Shown: positions 36,843 to 46,631 of the stretch, one piece after another | Layout: the number at the start of each line of letters is the position of its first letter | Numbering within the stretch: position 1 is the stretch's first letter | NCBI RefSeq assembly: GCF_020181615.1 | Contig: NZ_CP084029.1 | Span: 3,133,693-3,197,692, forward strand | Source of the DNA: [Mycobacterium] crassicus | Lineage (GTDB): Bacteria > Actinomycetota > Actinomycetes > Mycobacteriales > Mycobacteriaceae | Direction of reading: 5' to 3' | DNA length: 64,000 nucleotides | The notes under the pieces: generated by a model | Database searches by the model: none | What the model saw: only the letters and a program-made list of their open reading frames with translations | What the model was told of the DNA's origin: nothing | Program-made: the position numbers and the translations under genes

Positions 36843-37586
36843 TCACTGGGTGGCCAGCCAGTCCGCCAGGCGGGTCTGCGACAGCATCGCTCCGGGGCCG
36901 GTGATCAGTCCGGTCTCACCGACTTTCGTGCCGAAGTAGACCGCTTCCGGGTCGACGACGATCGACAACGTCTGCCCGCGGTGCGCCAGCGCCACCGCGG
37001 CCAGTTCGGCGAAGGTCATCTTCTCCGGGCCGCCGACATCGACGATCCCGTCGGCCGGTGCCCCCTGAGCGGCCCGGGCCACCGCGGCGGCCACGTCGGC
37101 GCCGGCGATCGGCTGGATCAGGCCCTCGGGGGCGCGCACCACGTCGTCGACGGTCAGCGATGTGGTGATCGCGTCGGCGAACTCGTGGAACTGGGTGGCG
37201 CGCACGATCGTGTAGGGCAGCCCCGATTCGGTGATGATCCGCTCCTGGGCGACTTTGGCGCGCATGTAGCCGCTGTCGGGCAGGGCGTCACAGCCCACGA
37301 TCGACAGCGCCACGTAGTGACTGACGTCGGCCTTCTTGGCAGCTGCCACCTGGTTGGTGGTCGAACGGGTGAAGAAGTCCAGCACCGGGCCGTCCGCGAA
37401 GTTCGGCGAGTTGACCACGTCGACCAGCACGTCGGCCCCCGCCAGCGCGTCCAGAAGCCCCTCGCCGGTGAGCACGTCGGCGCCGGTGTTACGCGACGCG
37501 GCCACCGTCTCATGTCCCGCGGCGGCCAGCAGCGCGACCACCTTCGTGCCGATCTGACCGCTGGCCCCCATCACGGTGATTCTCAT
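36843..37586 (-). CDS. NmrA-like atypical SDR / NAD(P)-binding protein
   Basis: 247 aa. N-terminal nucleotide loop MRITVMGASGQIGTKVVALL; no classical YxxxK, so atypical SDR of the NmrA/NAD-dependent-epimerase type. SHYVALSIVGCDALPDSGYMRAK and LPYTIVRATQFHEF are typical of this group. May be a redox sensor or a reductase. It is separated from the upstream etfBA operon by a perfect hairpin terminator at 37612-37661, so it should have its own promoter. Confidence 0.82.
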   Translation of the reverse strand: MRITVMGASGQIGTKVVALLAAAGHETVAASRNTGADVLTGEGLLDALAGADVLVDVVNSPNFADGPVLDFFTRSTTNQVAAAKKADVSHYVALSIVGCDALPDSGYMRAKVAQERIITESGLPYTIVRATQFHEFADAITTSLTVDDVVRAPEGLIQPIAGADVAAAVARAAQGAPADGIVDVGGPEKMTFAELAAVALAHRGQTLSIVVDPEAVYFGTKVGETGLITGPGAMLSQTRLADWLATQ

Positions 37587-37611
37587 GTCCCAGACCCTGC
37601 CACCTGCCGAA

Positions 37612-37661
37612 CAGACGCGAAAGCCCCCATTTCGTTGCAGAAATGGGGGCTTTCGCGTCTG
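37612..37661 (-). terminator. Terminator after etfA
   Basis: Perfect 22-bp stem (arms 37612-37633 and 37640-37661) with a 6-nt loop GTTGCA, located 38 nt past the etfA stop and before the NmrA-like gene. Strong enough to separate the two units. Confidence 0.8.
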
Positions 37662-37699
37662 GGCGGCCGGGCAGGCCCGGCGAACGCTGACAGAAGAAA

Positions 37700-38656
37700 T
37701 TAACCCTTGCGGGCCTTGACCGCCTCGGTCAGCTGCGGGGCGACCTTGAACAGGTCCCCGACGATGCCGTAGTCGGCGATCTCGAAGATCGGCGCTTCCT
37801 CGTCCTTGTTGACCACCACGATGGTCTTGGACGTCTGCATGCCGGCCCGGTGCTGGATCGCACCGGAGATGCCCAGCGCGATGTACAGCTGCGGCGAGAC
37901 CGTCTTGCCGGTCTGGCCGATCTGGAACTGGCCCGGGTAGTAGCCCGAGTCCACCGCGGCACGCGAAGCGCCCACGGCCGCACCGAGCGAGTCGGCCAGC
38001 TCCTCGACCACCGAGAAGCTCTCGGCGCTGCCGACACCGCGACCACCGGACACCACGATGGGGGCCTCGGTGAGCTCCGGACGGTCACCGACCACGGCCG
38101 GCTGACGCGAGGTGATCTTGGTCGCGTTCTCGGCGGCGGCAGGCACCTCCACGGTGACCTGCTCGCCCGCACCGGCGGCCGGTGCGGGCTCGACGGCCCC
38201 GGCCCGCACGGTGATGACCGGGGTGTCGCCGGTCGGCTCGGCCTCGACGGTGAACGCACCACCGAAGATCGAGTGGACCACCTTTCCGCCGGCCTTGACC
38301 TCGACCGCGTCGACCAGCAGACCGGATCCGATCCGGGCAGCCAGCCGGCCCGCCACCTCCTTGCCGTCCGCGTTGGCGGCGATCAGCACCGCGGCCGGGG
38401 TGGCCGACTCGATGAGCGCGGCCAGCACGTCGACGTAGGGGGTGATCAGGTAGCCGTCGACCACGTCGGACTCGGCGACGTAGATCTTGGCGGCGCCGGC
38501 CTCCTTGAGCCCATCGACCAGCGGGGCGGCGGTGCCGGGGGCACCGATGACGACCGCGGACGGTTCGCCGAGCGCGCGCGCGGCGGTGATCAGTTCGGAG
38601 CTGACCTTCTTCAGCGCTCCGTCGGCGTGCTCAACGAGCACAAGTACTTCAGCCAT
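37700..38656 (-). CDS. etfA: Electron transfer flavoprotein alpha subunit
   Basis: 318 aa. With EtfB it carries electrons from acyl-CoA dehydrogenases to the respiratory chain. N-terminal ETF domain ([17 protein letters not shown]). The C-terminal FAD-binding domain shows [44 protein letters not shown] and [23 protein letters not shown] across about 200-300. Corresponds to Rv3028c (FixB). It lies 31 nt after etfB on the same strand. Confidence 0.97.
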   Translation of the reverse strand: MAEVLVLVEHADGALKKVSSELITAARALGEPSAVVIGAPGTAAPLVDGLKEAGAAKIYVAESDVVDGYLITPYVDVLAALIESATPAAVLIAANADGKEVAGRLAARIGSGLLVDAVEVKAGGKVVHSIFGGAFTVEAEPTGDTPVITVRAGAVEPAPAAGAGEQVTVEVPAAAENATKITSRQPAVVGDRPELTEAPIVVSGGRGVGSAESFSVVEELADSLGAAVGASRAAVDSGYYPGQFQIGQTGKTVSPQLYIALGISGAIQHRAGMQTSKTIVVVNKDEEAPIFEIADYGIVGDLFKVAPQLTEAVKARKG

Positions 38657-38687
38657 TTTTTATCTTCCTCAGTGTCCGGGGGGTCGC

Positions 38688-39479
38688 TTAGATGAGCTTC
38701 TGGGCAACCAGGTACTCGGCGATCTTGCTGCCGCCGTCGCCCTCGTCGGTCACCTTCTCGCCAGCGGCCTTCGGCGGCTTCGGCGTGGAAGCGGTCACCT
38801 TGGTGCCGGCGTTGGCGACACCGACCTCGTCGCCCTCAACCCCGATCTCAGCGAGGGTGAGCACGGTGACTTCCTTCTTCTTCGCGGCCATGATGCCCTT
38901 GAAGGACGGGAAGCGCGGTTCGTTGATCTTCTCGTTGACGCTCACCACCGCCGGCAGCGACGCCTCCAGGGTGAACACGCCCTCGTCGGTCTCACGCTCG
39001 CCGGTGACCTTTCCGCCTTCCACGGTCAGCTTGCGCAGGTGGGTCAGCTGCGGCAGGCCCAGGTACTCGGCGATGACGGCCGGAACCGCGCCGCCGACAC
39101 CGTCGGTCGACTCGTTGCCGGCGATGACCAGCTCGGTGCCCTCGATGGCGCCCAGCGCCCGGGCCAGCGCCCAGCCGGTCTGGACCAGGTCGGAGCCCTT
39201 CATGCCGTCGTCGAGGATGTGCACGGCCTTGTCGGCCCCCATCGACAGCGCCTTGCGGATCGCCTCGGTGGCCCGCTCGGGGCCGGCGGTCAGCACGGTG
39301 ACCGTGCCCTCGGCGCCTTCCTTCTCGCGGATCAGCAGCGCTTCTTCGACGGCCCGCTCGTTGATCTCGTCGAGCACGGCGTCGGCGGCGTCACGGTCCA
39401 GCGTGAAGTCACCGTCGGTGAGCTTGCGCTCCGACCAGGTGTCTGGGACCTGTTTGATCAGGACCACGATGTTCGTCAT
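38688..39479 (-). CDS. etfB: Electron transfer flavoprotein beta subunit
   Basis: 263 aa from ATG 39479 (MTNIVVLIKQVPDTWSERKL), matching Rv3029c (FixA). AMP-binding ETF beta fold: VLTAGPERATEAIRKALSMG, ELVIAGNESTDGVGGAVPA and VVSVNEKINEPRFPSFKGIM. First gene of the etfBA operon. A short inverted repeat at 39562-39577 lies upstream in the region shared with the divergent methyltransferase gene. Confidence 0.97.
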   Translation of the reverse strand: MTNIVVLIKQVPDTWSERKLTDGDFTLDRDAADAVLDEINERAVEEALLIREKEGAEGTVTVLTAGPERATEAIRKALSMGADKAVHILDDGMKGSDLVQTGWALARALGAIEGTELVIAGNESTDGVGGAVPAVIAEYLGLPQLTHLRKLTVEGGKVTGERETDEGVFTLEASLPAVVSVNEKINEPRFPSFKGIMAAKKKEVTVLTLAEIGVEGDEVGVANAGTKVTASTPKPPKAAGEKVTDEGDGGSKIAEYLVAQKLI

Positions 39480-39561
39480 GAGTGTGGTTCGTCCTCCTCG
39501 AAGGGGTCCTGCGGCGGCGGGCCACAAGACTGGGTCACGATTCACGCAGCCGCACGATTAT

Positions 39562-39577
39562 GTTACTCATCGGTAAC
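39562..39577. promoter_or_regulatory. Inverted repeat in the etfB/methyltransferase intergenic region
   Basis: GTTAC-TCATCG-GTAAC, 5-bp perfect arms 83 nt upstream of the etfB start. TetR regulators of fatty-acid genes often use TTAC/GTAA half-sites, so this is a candidate operator for etfBA. Confidence 0.4.
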
Positions 39578-39675
39578 TTAATGCGGTTCGCGTGTACAGA
39601 GTAGCGGGTCGTGATAGGGCGACTGCGGGGTAGCCGGTTCGCGGACGGTACCGTTCGCGTTAGCCTGCCTGTGCG

Positions 39676-40473
39676 ATGAATTCCACGAATCCCGCCGGGC
39701 GGCCTGCCGGCACGCCGCCCGGCGACACCGCGATGGTGTTGACCGGGGAACGCACCATCCCCGGACTAGATGTCGAGAACTACTGGTTCCGCCGCCACGA
39801 GGTGGTCTACCAGCAGTTGGCGGCGCGCTGCAGGGGCCGCGACGTGCTGGAGGCCGGGTTCGGCGAGGGCTATGGCGCTGACCTGATCGCCGGCGTGGCC
39901 CAGCGGGTGATCGGCGTGGATTACGACGACGCGGCGGTGGCGCACGTGCGCGCCCGCTACCCGCGAGTGGAGACCCTCCAGGGCAATCTGGCCGAGCTGC
40001 CGCTGCCCGACACCTCGGTGGACGTGGTGGTCAACTTCCAGGTCATCGAACACCTATGGGACCAGGCCCAATTCATCGCCGAATGCGCCCGGGTGCTGCG
40101 GCCCGGCGGCGTGCTGATGGTGTCCACCCCGAACCGGATCACCTTCTCCCCCGGCCGTGACACCCCGATCAACCCGTTCCACACCCGCGAACTCAACGCC
40201 GCCGAGCTGACCGAACTGCTGGTCGACGGCGGGTTCGTGATGGACGCGATGCTCGGCGTCTTTCACGGGCCGGTGCTGCGCGAGATGGATGCCCGGCACG
40301 GCGGCTCGATCATCGACGCGCAGATCGCGCGCGCGCTGGCCGACGCGCCCTGGCCGGACCAGCTGTTGGCCGACGTCGCCGGTGTCACCAGCGGCGATTT
40401 CGACATCCTCGACGCCGCCGAACGCGAAATCGATGACAGCCTGGATCTGGTCGCGATCGCGGTGCGGCCGTGA
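39676..40473 (+). CDS. SAM-dependent methyltransferase (Rv3030 homologue)
   Basis: 265 aa. Class I methyltransferase with SAM motif VLEAGFGEGYGADL (about 55-68), the acidic VIGVDYDD, and the post-motif VDVVVNFQVIEHLWD. In mycobacteria this gene forms a run with the GH57 and GT4 genes for 6-O-methylglucose lipopolysaccharide, so an O-methyltransferase role on that polymer is likely but unproven from sequence. It overlaps the GH57 gene by GTGA and diverges from etfB. Confidence 0.88.
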   Translation: MNSTNPAGRPAGTPPGDTAMVLTGERTIPGLDVENYWFRRHEVVYQQLAARCRGRDVLEAGFGEGYGADLIAGVAQRVIGVDYDDAAVAHVRARYPRVETLQGNLAELPLPDTSVDVVVNFQVIEHLWDQAQFIAECARVLRPGGVLMVSTPNRITFSPGRDTPINPFHTRELNAAELTELLVDGGFVMDAMLGVFHGPVLREMDARHGGSIIDAQIARALADAPWPDQLLADVAGVTSGDFDILDAAEREIDDSLDLVAIAVRP

Positions 40474-42008
40474 ACCAACGATCCAGCGGCTCGGTCCCGG
40501 GCCTGTTCACCCTGGTGCTGCACACCCACCTGCCGTGGCTGGCCCACCACGGCCGCTGGCCGGTCGGCGAGGAGTGGTTGTACCAGTCCTGGTCGGCGGC
40601 CTACCTGCCGCTGATGCGGGTGCTGCGCACGCTGGCCGCCGAGGGCCGGCGAAACCTGCTCACCCTCGGGATCACCCCGGTGGTCGCCGCCCAGCTCGAC
40701 GACCCGTACTGCCTCGACGGCATGCAGCACTGGCTGGCGAACTGGCAGCTGCGCGCCGCACAGGCCGGCACCCTGACCGATCTGCGCGACTTCGGCATGC
40801 GCGAATGCGCAGCGGCCGAGCAGGCCCTCGACGAGTTCGCGCTGCTGTGGCGGCACGGCGCCAGCCCGCTGCTGCGCGAACTGGCGCAGACCGGCACCGT
40901 CGAGATGCTCGGCGGCCCGCTGGCCCACCCGTTCCAGCCGCTGCTGGCGCCGCGGCTGCGGGATTTCGCGCTCCGCGAGGGGCTGGCCGACGCCCGTGCG
41001 CGGCTGGCCCACACCCCCGCCGGGATCTGGGCGCCGGAGTGTGCGTACGCGCCCGGCCTCGAACACGGTTACGCCGCCGCCGGCGTCTCGCACTTCATGG
41101 TCGACGGCCCGTCGCTGCACGGCGACACCACGCTGGGCCGGCCGGTGTCCGACACCAACGTCATCGCTTTCGGCCGTGACCTGCAGGTCAGCTACCGGGT
41201 GTGGTCGCCGAAGTCGGGCTACCCGGGGCACTCGGCATACCGCGACTTTCACACCTACGACCACCGCACCGGGCTGAAGCCGTCCCGGGTCACCGGCCGC
41301 AACGTCGCCCCCGAGGACAAGGCGCCCTATGACCCGCAGCGCGCCGACGCCGCGATCGACGCCCACGTCGCCGATTTCGTCGAGGTGGTCCGTGCCCGGC
41401 TGGCCGAGGAATCCGAGCGGATCGGCCGTCCTGCCCATGTGATCGCCGCGTTCGACACCGAACTGTTCGGGCACTGGTGGTACGAGGGACCCCTCTGGCT
41501 GGCCCGGGTGTTGCGGGCACTGCCCGAGGCCGGGGTTCGCGTCGGCACCCTGTCCGACGCGATCGACGGCGGATATGTCGGCGAGTCCGTCGAACTGCCG
41601 CCCAGCTCGTGGGGTTCCGGCAAGAACTGGCAGGTGTGGGCCGGTGAGAAGGTCGCCGACCTGGTGCAGCTCAACAACGAGGTGGTCGACACCGCGCTGG
41701 GCGCGGTCGACAAGTCGCTGGCCCAGGCGACCCAGCTGCCCTCGGGCCCCGTCCCGCGCGACCGGGCCGCCGACCAGATCCTGCGGGAGGCGCTGCTCAC
41801 CGTGTCCAGCGACTGGCCGTTCATGGTCAGCAAGGACTCCGCCGCCGACTACGCGCGCCACCGGGCGAACCTGCACGCGCACGCCACCCGGGAGATCGCC
41901 GACGCCCTGGAAACAGGGCGCCGGGACACCGCCGAGCGCCTGGCCGAGGACTGGAATCGGGCCGACGGACTGTTCGGCGCCCTGGATGCCCGTAGGCTGC
42001 CACGGTGA
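40470..42008 (+). CDS. GH57 alpha-1,4-glucan branching enzyme (Rv3031 homologue)
   Basis: 512 aa. Glycoside hydrolase family 57: N-terminal LVLHTHLPWLAHHGRWPVGE, nucleophile Glu190 in GIWAPECAYAPG, and general acid Asp329 in IAAFDTELFGHWWYEGP, followed by the C-terminal helical domain. Corresponds to Rv3031, linked to methylglucose-lipopolysaccharide or glucan branching. It starts inside the methyltransferase stop (GTGA) and is followed 115 nt later by the GT4 gene. Confidence 0.92.
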   Translation: MNQRSSGSVPGLFTLVLHTHLPWLAHHGRWPVGEEWLYQSWSAAYLPLMRVLRTLAAEGRRNLLTLGITPVVAAQLDDPYCLDGMQHWLANWQLRAAQAGTLTDLRDFGMRECAAAEQALDEFALLWRHGASPLLRELAQTGTVEMLGGPLAHPFQPLLAPRLRDFALREGLADARARLAHTPAGIWAPECAYAPGLEHGYAAAGVSHFMVDGPSLHGDTTLGRPVSDTNVIAFGRDLQVSYRVWSPKSGYPGHSAYRDFHTYDHRTGLKPSRVTGRNVAPEDKAPYDPQRADAAIDAHVADFVEVVRARLAEESERIGRPAHVIAAFDTELFGHWWYEGPLWLARVLRALPEAGVRVGTLSDAIDGGYVGESVELPPSSWGSGKNWQVWAGEKVADLVQLNNEVVDTALGAVDKSLAQATQLPSGPVPRDRAADQILREALLTVSSDWPFMVSKDSAADYARHRANLHAHATREIADALETGRRDTAERLAEDWNRADGLFGALDARRLPR

Positions 42009-42123
42009 ACCACCTCCTGCGGACCTGTGCCCCGCACGAGCGCGCCTTTCTCCGGTCGACACACCGGGCGAACGACTGCTTTTACACACGCACATACCGT
42101 GCGCGTCAGAACGGACCAGCTGC

Positions 42124-43368
42124 ATGAAGATCCTGATGGTGTCGTGGGAGTACCCGCCGGTGGTGATCGGCGGGTTGGGCCGACACGTCCACCACCTGTC
42201 CACGGCGCTGGCCGCCGCCGGCCACGACGTCGTGGTGCTGGCTCGCCGCCCGTCAGACACCGACCCGAGCACCCACCCGTCGTCCGACGAGATCAGCGAG
42301 GGCGTGCGGGTGGTCGCCGCGGCCCAGGATCCGCACGAGTTCTCCTTCGGAGACGACATGATGGCCTGGACGCTGGCGATGGGCCATTCGATGGTGCGCG
42401 CCGGCTTGTCGTTGAAGATCGATGGCGGCCAGACGCTGTGGCGTCCGGACCTGGTGCACGCTCATGACTGGCTGGTGGCGCACCCGGCTATTGCATTGGC
42501 CGAATTCTATGACGTGCCTTTGGCTTCCACGATCCACGCCACCGAAGCGGGTCGGCATTCCGGCTGGGTGTCCGGTCCGCTGAGCCGCCAGGTGCACGCG
42601 GTGGAGTCGTGGCTGGTCCGCGAGTCCGACTCGCTGATCACCTGTTCGGCGTCCATGCGCGACGAGATCACCGAACTGTTCGGCCCCGGACTGTCCGAGA
42701 CGACCGTGATCCGCAACGGAATCGACGCCGCCCGTTGGCCATTTGCCCGCCGCCGGACCCAAACCGGCCCGCCGGAGCTGCTTTTCGTGGGGCGGCTCGA
42801 ATACGAGAAGGGCGTGCACGACGCGATCGCGGCCCTGCCACGGATCCGGCGTGCCCACCCCGGGACCACCCTGACCATCGCCGGAGACGGCACCCAGCAG
42901 GACTGGCTGGTCGAGTGCGCCCGCAAGCATCGGGTGCTCAAAGCCACCCGATTCATCGGCCGGGTCGATCATGACGAACTCCTGACGCTGCTGCACCGGG
43001 CCGACGCCGCCGTGCTGCCAAGCCATTACGAGCCGTTCGGTCTGGCAGCGCTGGAGGCCGCCGCCGCCGGCACCCCGCTGGTGGCGTCGAACGTCGGCGG
43101 GCTGGGCGAGGCCGTGATCGACGGCGACACCGGGGTGTCGTTCCCGCCGCGCGACGTGCCGGCGCTGGCTTCGGCGGTGTGCCGGGTGCTCGACGACCCG
43201 GCCGCCGCCCAGCAGCGCGCCGTGGCCGCCCGGGATCGGCTCAGCGCCGACTTCGACTGGCACACCGTGGCCGACGAGACCGCGCAGGTGTACCTGGCGG
43301 CCAAACGCCGGGAGCGCGATCCGCAACCGCGCCGGCCGATCGTCGAGCACGCGCTGCCCGACCGGTAG
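42124..43368 (+). CDS. Alpha-1,4-glucosyltransferase, GT4 family (Rv3032 homologue)
   Basis: 414 aa, the same length as Rv3032. GT-B fold transferase: sugar-nucleotide loop MVSWEYPPVVIGGLGRHVH, C-terminal FVGRLEYEKGVHDAI, and the retaining E-x7-E motif in PSHYEPFGLAALEAA. In M. tuberculosis Rv3032 elongates the alpha-1,4-glucan of methylglucose lipopolysaccharide and contributes to glycogen. The ATG at 42124 starts at the first beta-strand; upstream in-frame reading is GH57 shadow. Confidence 0.93.
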   Translation: MKILMVSWEYPPVVIGGLGRHVHHLSTALAAAGHDVVVLARRPSDTDPSTHPSSDEISEGVRVVAAAQDPHEFSFGDDMMAWTLAMGHSMVRAGLSLKIDGGQTLWRPDLVHAHDWLVAHPAIALAEFYDVPLASTIHATEAGRHSGWVSGPLSRQVHAVESWLVRESDSLITCSASMRDEITELFGPGLSETTVIRNGIDAARWPFARRRTQTGPPELLFVGRLEYEKGVHDAIAALPRIRRAHPGTTLTIAGDGTQQDWLVECARKHRVLKATRFIGRVDHDELLTLLHRADAAVLPSHYEPFGLAALEAAAAGTPLVASNVGGLGEAVIDGDTGVSFPPRDVPALASAVCRVLDDPAAAQQRAVAARDRLSADFDWHTVADETAQVYLAAKRRERDPQPRRPIVEHALPDR

Positions 43369-43378
43369 AACCGGAGCG

Positions 43379-44512
43379 ATGAAGAGCCGCGCCGCGATCC
43401 TGCGCCACTACGGCGCCCCGTGGTCGATCGAGGAGTTCGAGCTCGATCCACCGCGCGCCGGCGAGGTTCTGGTCCGGATGGCCGCGGCGGGCCTGTGCCA
43501 TTCCGACGAGCACATCCGGCAGGGCCACCTCGCCACACCGTCGCAGAGCGTGCCGACAGCCCCGACGATCGGCGGCCATGAGGGCTCCGGAGTGGTCGTC
43601 GAGGTCGGCGACGGTGTCACCGACCTGCGTCCCGGCGATCATGTGGTGACGTCGTTCGTCGCGGTGTGCGGCCGATGCCGTTGGTGCGCTTCGGGTATGG
43701 AATACATCTGTGACGCCGGCGCGGGAACCCTGCTGCCCGGGATGCCCACTGACGGCACCTTCCGCCATCACGACCGCGACGGCCGCGATCTCGCGCACGT
43801 GTCGAAGATCGGCGCCTTCGCCGAGCACACCGTCGTTGCGGCCACCTCACTGGTCAAAGTCTCACCGGACCTGCCACTGCTGCCCGCCGCCCTGCTGGCC
43901 TGCGCGGTGCCGACCGGGTACGGCTCGGCGGCCTATCGCGCCGGTGTCCGCGGCGGAGACACCGTGGTCGTCATCGGGGTGGGCGGCATCGGGATGTCCG
44001 CCGTGCAGGGCGCCCGGATTCGGGGGGCCGCGCGGATCATCGCGGTGGATCCCGTTGCGTTCAAACGGGAGTCGGCGTCTGCTTTCGGCGCCACCCACTC
44101 CGCGACCAGTGCGGCCGAGGCTTTCGGATTGGTCGGCGAACTGACCCGCGGGGTGATGGCCGACGCGGTGGTGGTGTCGCCGTCGGCGATCACCGACGGC
44201 GATGTCGAGGACGCGTTGCGCCTGACCCGCAAGGGCGGGACCTGTGTGCTGACGGCGATGTCCGTGCAGGGCACCCGGACCGGTCTGGACCCCCAAGACC
44301 TGGCGCTGATGAACAAGAACCTGTGCGGCACGGTGTTCGGGTCGTGCAACCCGCGCACCGACATCCCGCTGCTGGCCGGCCTCTACGACGCGGGCAGTCT
44401 GCAGCTCGACGAGATGATCACCAAGCGCTACCGCCTGGACGACGTCAACGAGGCCTACCAGGCCCTCGCCGGCGGTGAATTGGTCAGGGGCGTCATCGAC
44501 TTCGGCCTCTAG
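43379..44512 (+). CDS. Zn-dependent alcohol dehydrogenase, NDMA-dependent type
   Basis: 377 aa. Medium-chain dehydrogenase: catalytic zinc ligands Cys40 (GLCHSDE) and His67-Glu68 (GGHEGSG), structural zinc cysteines 97, 100, 103 and 111, and Rossmann loop VIGVGGIGMSAVQ. The actinobacterial NDMA-dependent group (tightly bound cofactor) is the best match by overall layout. Only 10 nt after the Rv3032 homologue but part of an accessory block. It is convergent with the monooxygenase operon (4-nt stop overlap). Alcohol substrate unknown. Confidence 0.88.
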   Translation: MKSRAAILRHYGAPWSIEEFELDPPRAGEVLVRMAAAGLCHSDEHIRQGHLATPSQSVPTAPTIGGHEGSGVVVEVGDGVTDLRPGDHVVTSFVAVCGRCRWCASGMEYICDAGAGTLLPGMPTDGTFRHHDRDGRDLAHVSKIGAFAEHTVVAATSLVKVSPDLPLLPAALLACAVPTGYGSAAYRAGVRGGDTVVVIGVGGIGMSAVQGARIRGAARIIAVDPVAFKRESASAFGATHSATSAAEAFGLVGELTRGVMADAVVVSPSAITDGDVEDALRLTRKGGTCVLTAMSVQGTRTGLDPQDLALMNKNLCGTVFGSCNPRTDIPLLAGLYDAGSLQLDEMITKRYRLDDVNEAYQALAGGELVRGVIDFGL

Positions 44513-46296
44513 CGGGTCTCGATGGCCGATGTTGCGATGAGTTCCAGCCCGTCGAGCGTGCCCGCGGCACGCCAGGCGGCCAGGATGTCGCCGTATTCGG
44601 TCGGGCTGCCGAAGAAGAAGCTGTCCTGGCGCAGCCTGGCGTTGGCATGCCCTTCGCGGTTGTAGTAGCCCGGGGTGCATGTCTCGCGCCGGCCGGCGAT
44701 GACATCGGAGCGCTGCACCACGGCATCGACCCAGCCCTGCTCCGCGTCCGTGGTGGCCTCCAGCTCGGTGACACCATGCCGCAGCGCGCGGGCGATCACC
44801 CAGGCCACGTGACGGGACTGGGTGTCGATCAGATACGGGAAGTTCACCGTGAACCCGGACTGGGCGATGCTCTCGATGAAGCAGTTCGGGAATCCACTGA
44901 CGTGCAGGCCGTGGAAGGTGCGCACCCCGTCGGCCCACTTTTCGGTCAGCGTCACCCCGTCCCGGCCGATGACCTCGAAGCCGGTGCGCCGGCCGTAGTC
45001 GGTACCGACCTCGAAACCGGTGGCGAAGATCAGGCAGTCCAGCGGGTAGTCGACGCCGGCTACCACGACGCCGTCCGCGGTGATCTGCTCGACCCCAAGC
45101 CCTTTCGTGTCGACCAGGGTGACATCGTCGCGGTTGAAGGCCGGCAGATATGCGTCGTGGAAGCATGGCCGCTTGCAGTAGTACCCGTACCACGGCTTGA
45201 GTGCCTCGGCGGTGGCCGGATCGTCCACCAGCGCGTCGACGCGGCCTCGGATCTCCTCCATCTTGGCGAAGTCGGCCAACTCGGCGGCGTTCGGGCCACC
45301 CTCGTTGACGATCGGCATCTTCTTGGTGAGGCTGGTCCAGGCGTCGTCGACCAGATCCTCGTCGGCGGTGCCGCCGGCGGTGAGGATCTGGAAGTTCTCC
45401 ATGCGGCGCTGCTGCCATCCCGGCTCCAGCCCCGCCGCCCACTGCGGGTCGGTGGGCCGGTTGCCCCGTACGTCCACGGTCGACGGGGTGCGCTGAAAGA
45501 CGTACAGGTGGCCGGCCGCTCCGGCCAGTCGCGGCACGCACTGGATGGCCGTGGCACCGGTTCCGACGATGCCGACCCGCTTGTCGGCGAGGTGTTCCAA
45601 ATTCGCGCCGGTGTAGTCGTAGTCCCATCGGCTGGTGTGGAAGGTGCGACCAGCGAAGTCGCCGATGCCGGCAATACCAGGGAGTTTCGGCTTCTGCAGA
45701 TAACCGTTGGCCATCGACACGAATCGGGCCCGGATCGCATCACCGCGGTCGGTCGCGATCACCCAGCGCGATATGTCCGGCTCCCAACGGATTTCGCGGA
45801 CCTCGGTCTGCAGGCAGGCGTTGCGGTACAGATCGTAGTGGCGGGCGATCGCCTTGCAGTGCTCGAAGATCTCCGGGCCCTTGGCGTACTTCTCGGTGGG
45901 GACGTAGCCGAGTTCCTCCAGCAGTGGCATGTAGACGTAGGACTCCACGTCGCACGCGATGCCGGGGTACCGGTTCCAGTACCAGGTGCCGCCGACGTCG
46001 GCGGCCTTGTCGATCAGCCGGATGTCTTGCACGCCGAGTTCGCGCAGCCGTGCTCCCGTCAGCAGCCCGCCGAACCCGGCGCCGACGATCGCGACATCGA
46101 CGTCGTCGGACAGTGGTTCGCGGTCAAAGCCCGGCTGAGCCCACGGGTCGTCGGCGAACCGGGCGAATCGACCCGCCACCTCGACGTACTGATCGATCCC
46201 GTCGTCACGCAGCCGCCGTTGGCGTTCCCGGGTGTACTTGTCCCGCAAGGCGTTCAGATCAAGGCCCACGCCGTCAAATCCGTGGCCGCCGGTCAC
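44509..46296 (-). CDS. Flavin monooxygenase of Baeyer-Villiger type
   Basis: 595 aa from GTG 46296, overlapping the tfoX-like stop (GTGA). FAD loop VGAGFGGLLTG (71-81), GTWYWNRYPG, the Baeyer-Villiger fingerprint FAGRTFHTSRWD (FxGxxxHxxxW, 214-225) and a second NADPH loop IVGTGATAIQ (243-252). The C-terminal part matches type I BVMOs, including GFEVGTDYGRR. Converts ketones to esters or lactones. In a coupled operon with an aldehyde dehydrogenase and an HSL esterase, a ketone-to-ester-to-alcohol/acid route is plausible. Confidence 0.9.
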   Translation of the reverse strand: MTGGHGFDGVGLDLNALRDKYTRERQRRLRDDGIDQYVEVAGRFARFADDPWAQPGFDREPLSDDVDVAIVGAGFGGLLTGARLRELGVQDIRLIDKAADVGGTWYWNRYPGIACDVESYVYMPLLEELGYVPTEKYAKGPEIFEHCKAIARHYDLYRNACLQTEVREIRWEPDISRWVIATDRGDAIRARFVSMANGYLQKPKLPGIAGIGDFAGRTFHTSRWDYDYTGANLEHLADKRVGIVGTGATAIQCVPRLAGAAGHLYVFQRTPSTVDVRGNRPTDPQWAAGLEPGWQQRRMENFQILTAGGTADEDLVDDAWTSLTKKMPIVNEGGPNAAELADFAKMEEIRGRVDALVDDPATAEALKPWYGYYCKRPCFHDAYLPAFNRDDVTLVDTKGLGVEQITADGVVVAGVDYPLDCLIFATGFEVGTDYGRRTGFEVIGRDGVTLTEKWADGVRTFHGLHVSGFPNCFIESIAQSGFTVNFPYLIDTQSRHVAWVIARALRHGVTELEATTDAEQGWVDAVVQRSDVIAGRRETCTPGYYNREGHANARLRQDSFFFGSPTEYGDILAAWRAAGTLDGLELIATSAIETR

Positions 46297-46631
46297 GCTC
46301 GAGGACCTTTCGCGCGTGCGGCGGCGTCGATGCCGATGTCGACCCACTTGGCGAGCTCTCGCCGGGAGCGCACCTGCTCGCCGTCGACGTGCACCCAACC
46401 CCGCATGGTTCGCCCGCCCATCTCCATCGGCTCTGCTGTGGTGGTCGCCACCAGCCGTTCCGCACGCTCGGCGCCGACCCGAACCAGCAGTCCCCCGGCG
46501 GAAATCGCTGCGACAGAGATCCGGCCGTCCACCAGAAACGCCAGACCGCCGAACATCTTTTTTTCGAGCACCGGCGGGCCGACCGCGAATATCTCCCGCA
46601 CCCGGGCCGCCAACTCCGCGTCGTAGGCCAT
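46293..46631 (-). CDS. TfoX/Sxy N-terminal domain protein
   Basis: 112 aa from ATG 46631 (MAYDAELAARVREIF). It matches the TfoX N-terminal domain: EKKMFGGLAFLVDGRISVAA and MRGWVHVDGEQV. TfoX proteins are competence regulators in gammaproteobacteria, but stand-alone N-domain proteins in actinobacteria have no known function. It is embedded between an esterase (1-nt overlap, TAATG) and the Baeyer-Villiger enzyme (GTGA), so it is co-translated with them, which is unexpected for a regulator. Confidence 0.85.
   Translation of the reverse strand: MAYDAELAARVREIFAVGPPVLEKKMFGGLAFLVDGRISVAAISAGGLLVRVGAERAERLVATTTAEPMEMGGRTMRGWVHVDGEQVRSRRELAKWVDIGIDAAARAKGPRA

Noticed and set aside
28325..37600. Mobile element or genomic island boundaries around the accessory clusters
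   Set aside because: No integrase, transposase, direct repeats or tRNA at the edges; base composition looks the same as in neighbouring genes.
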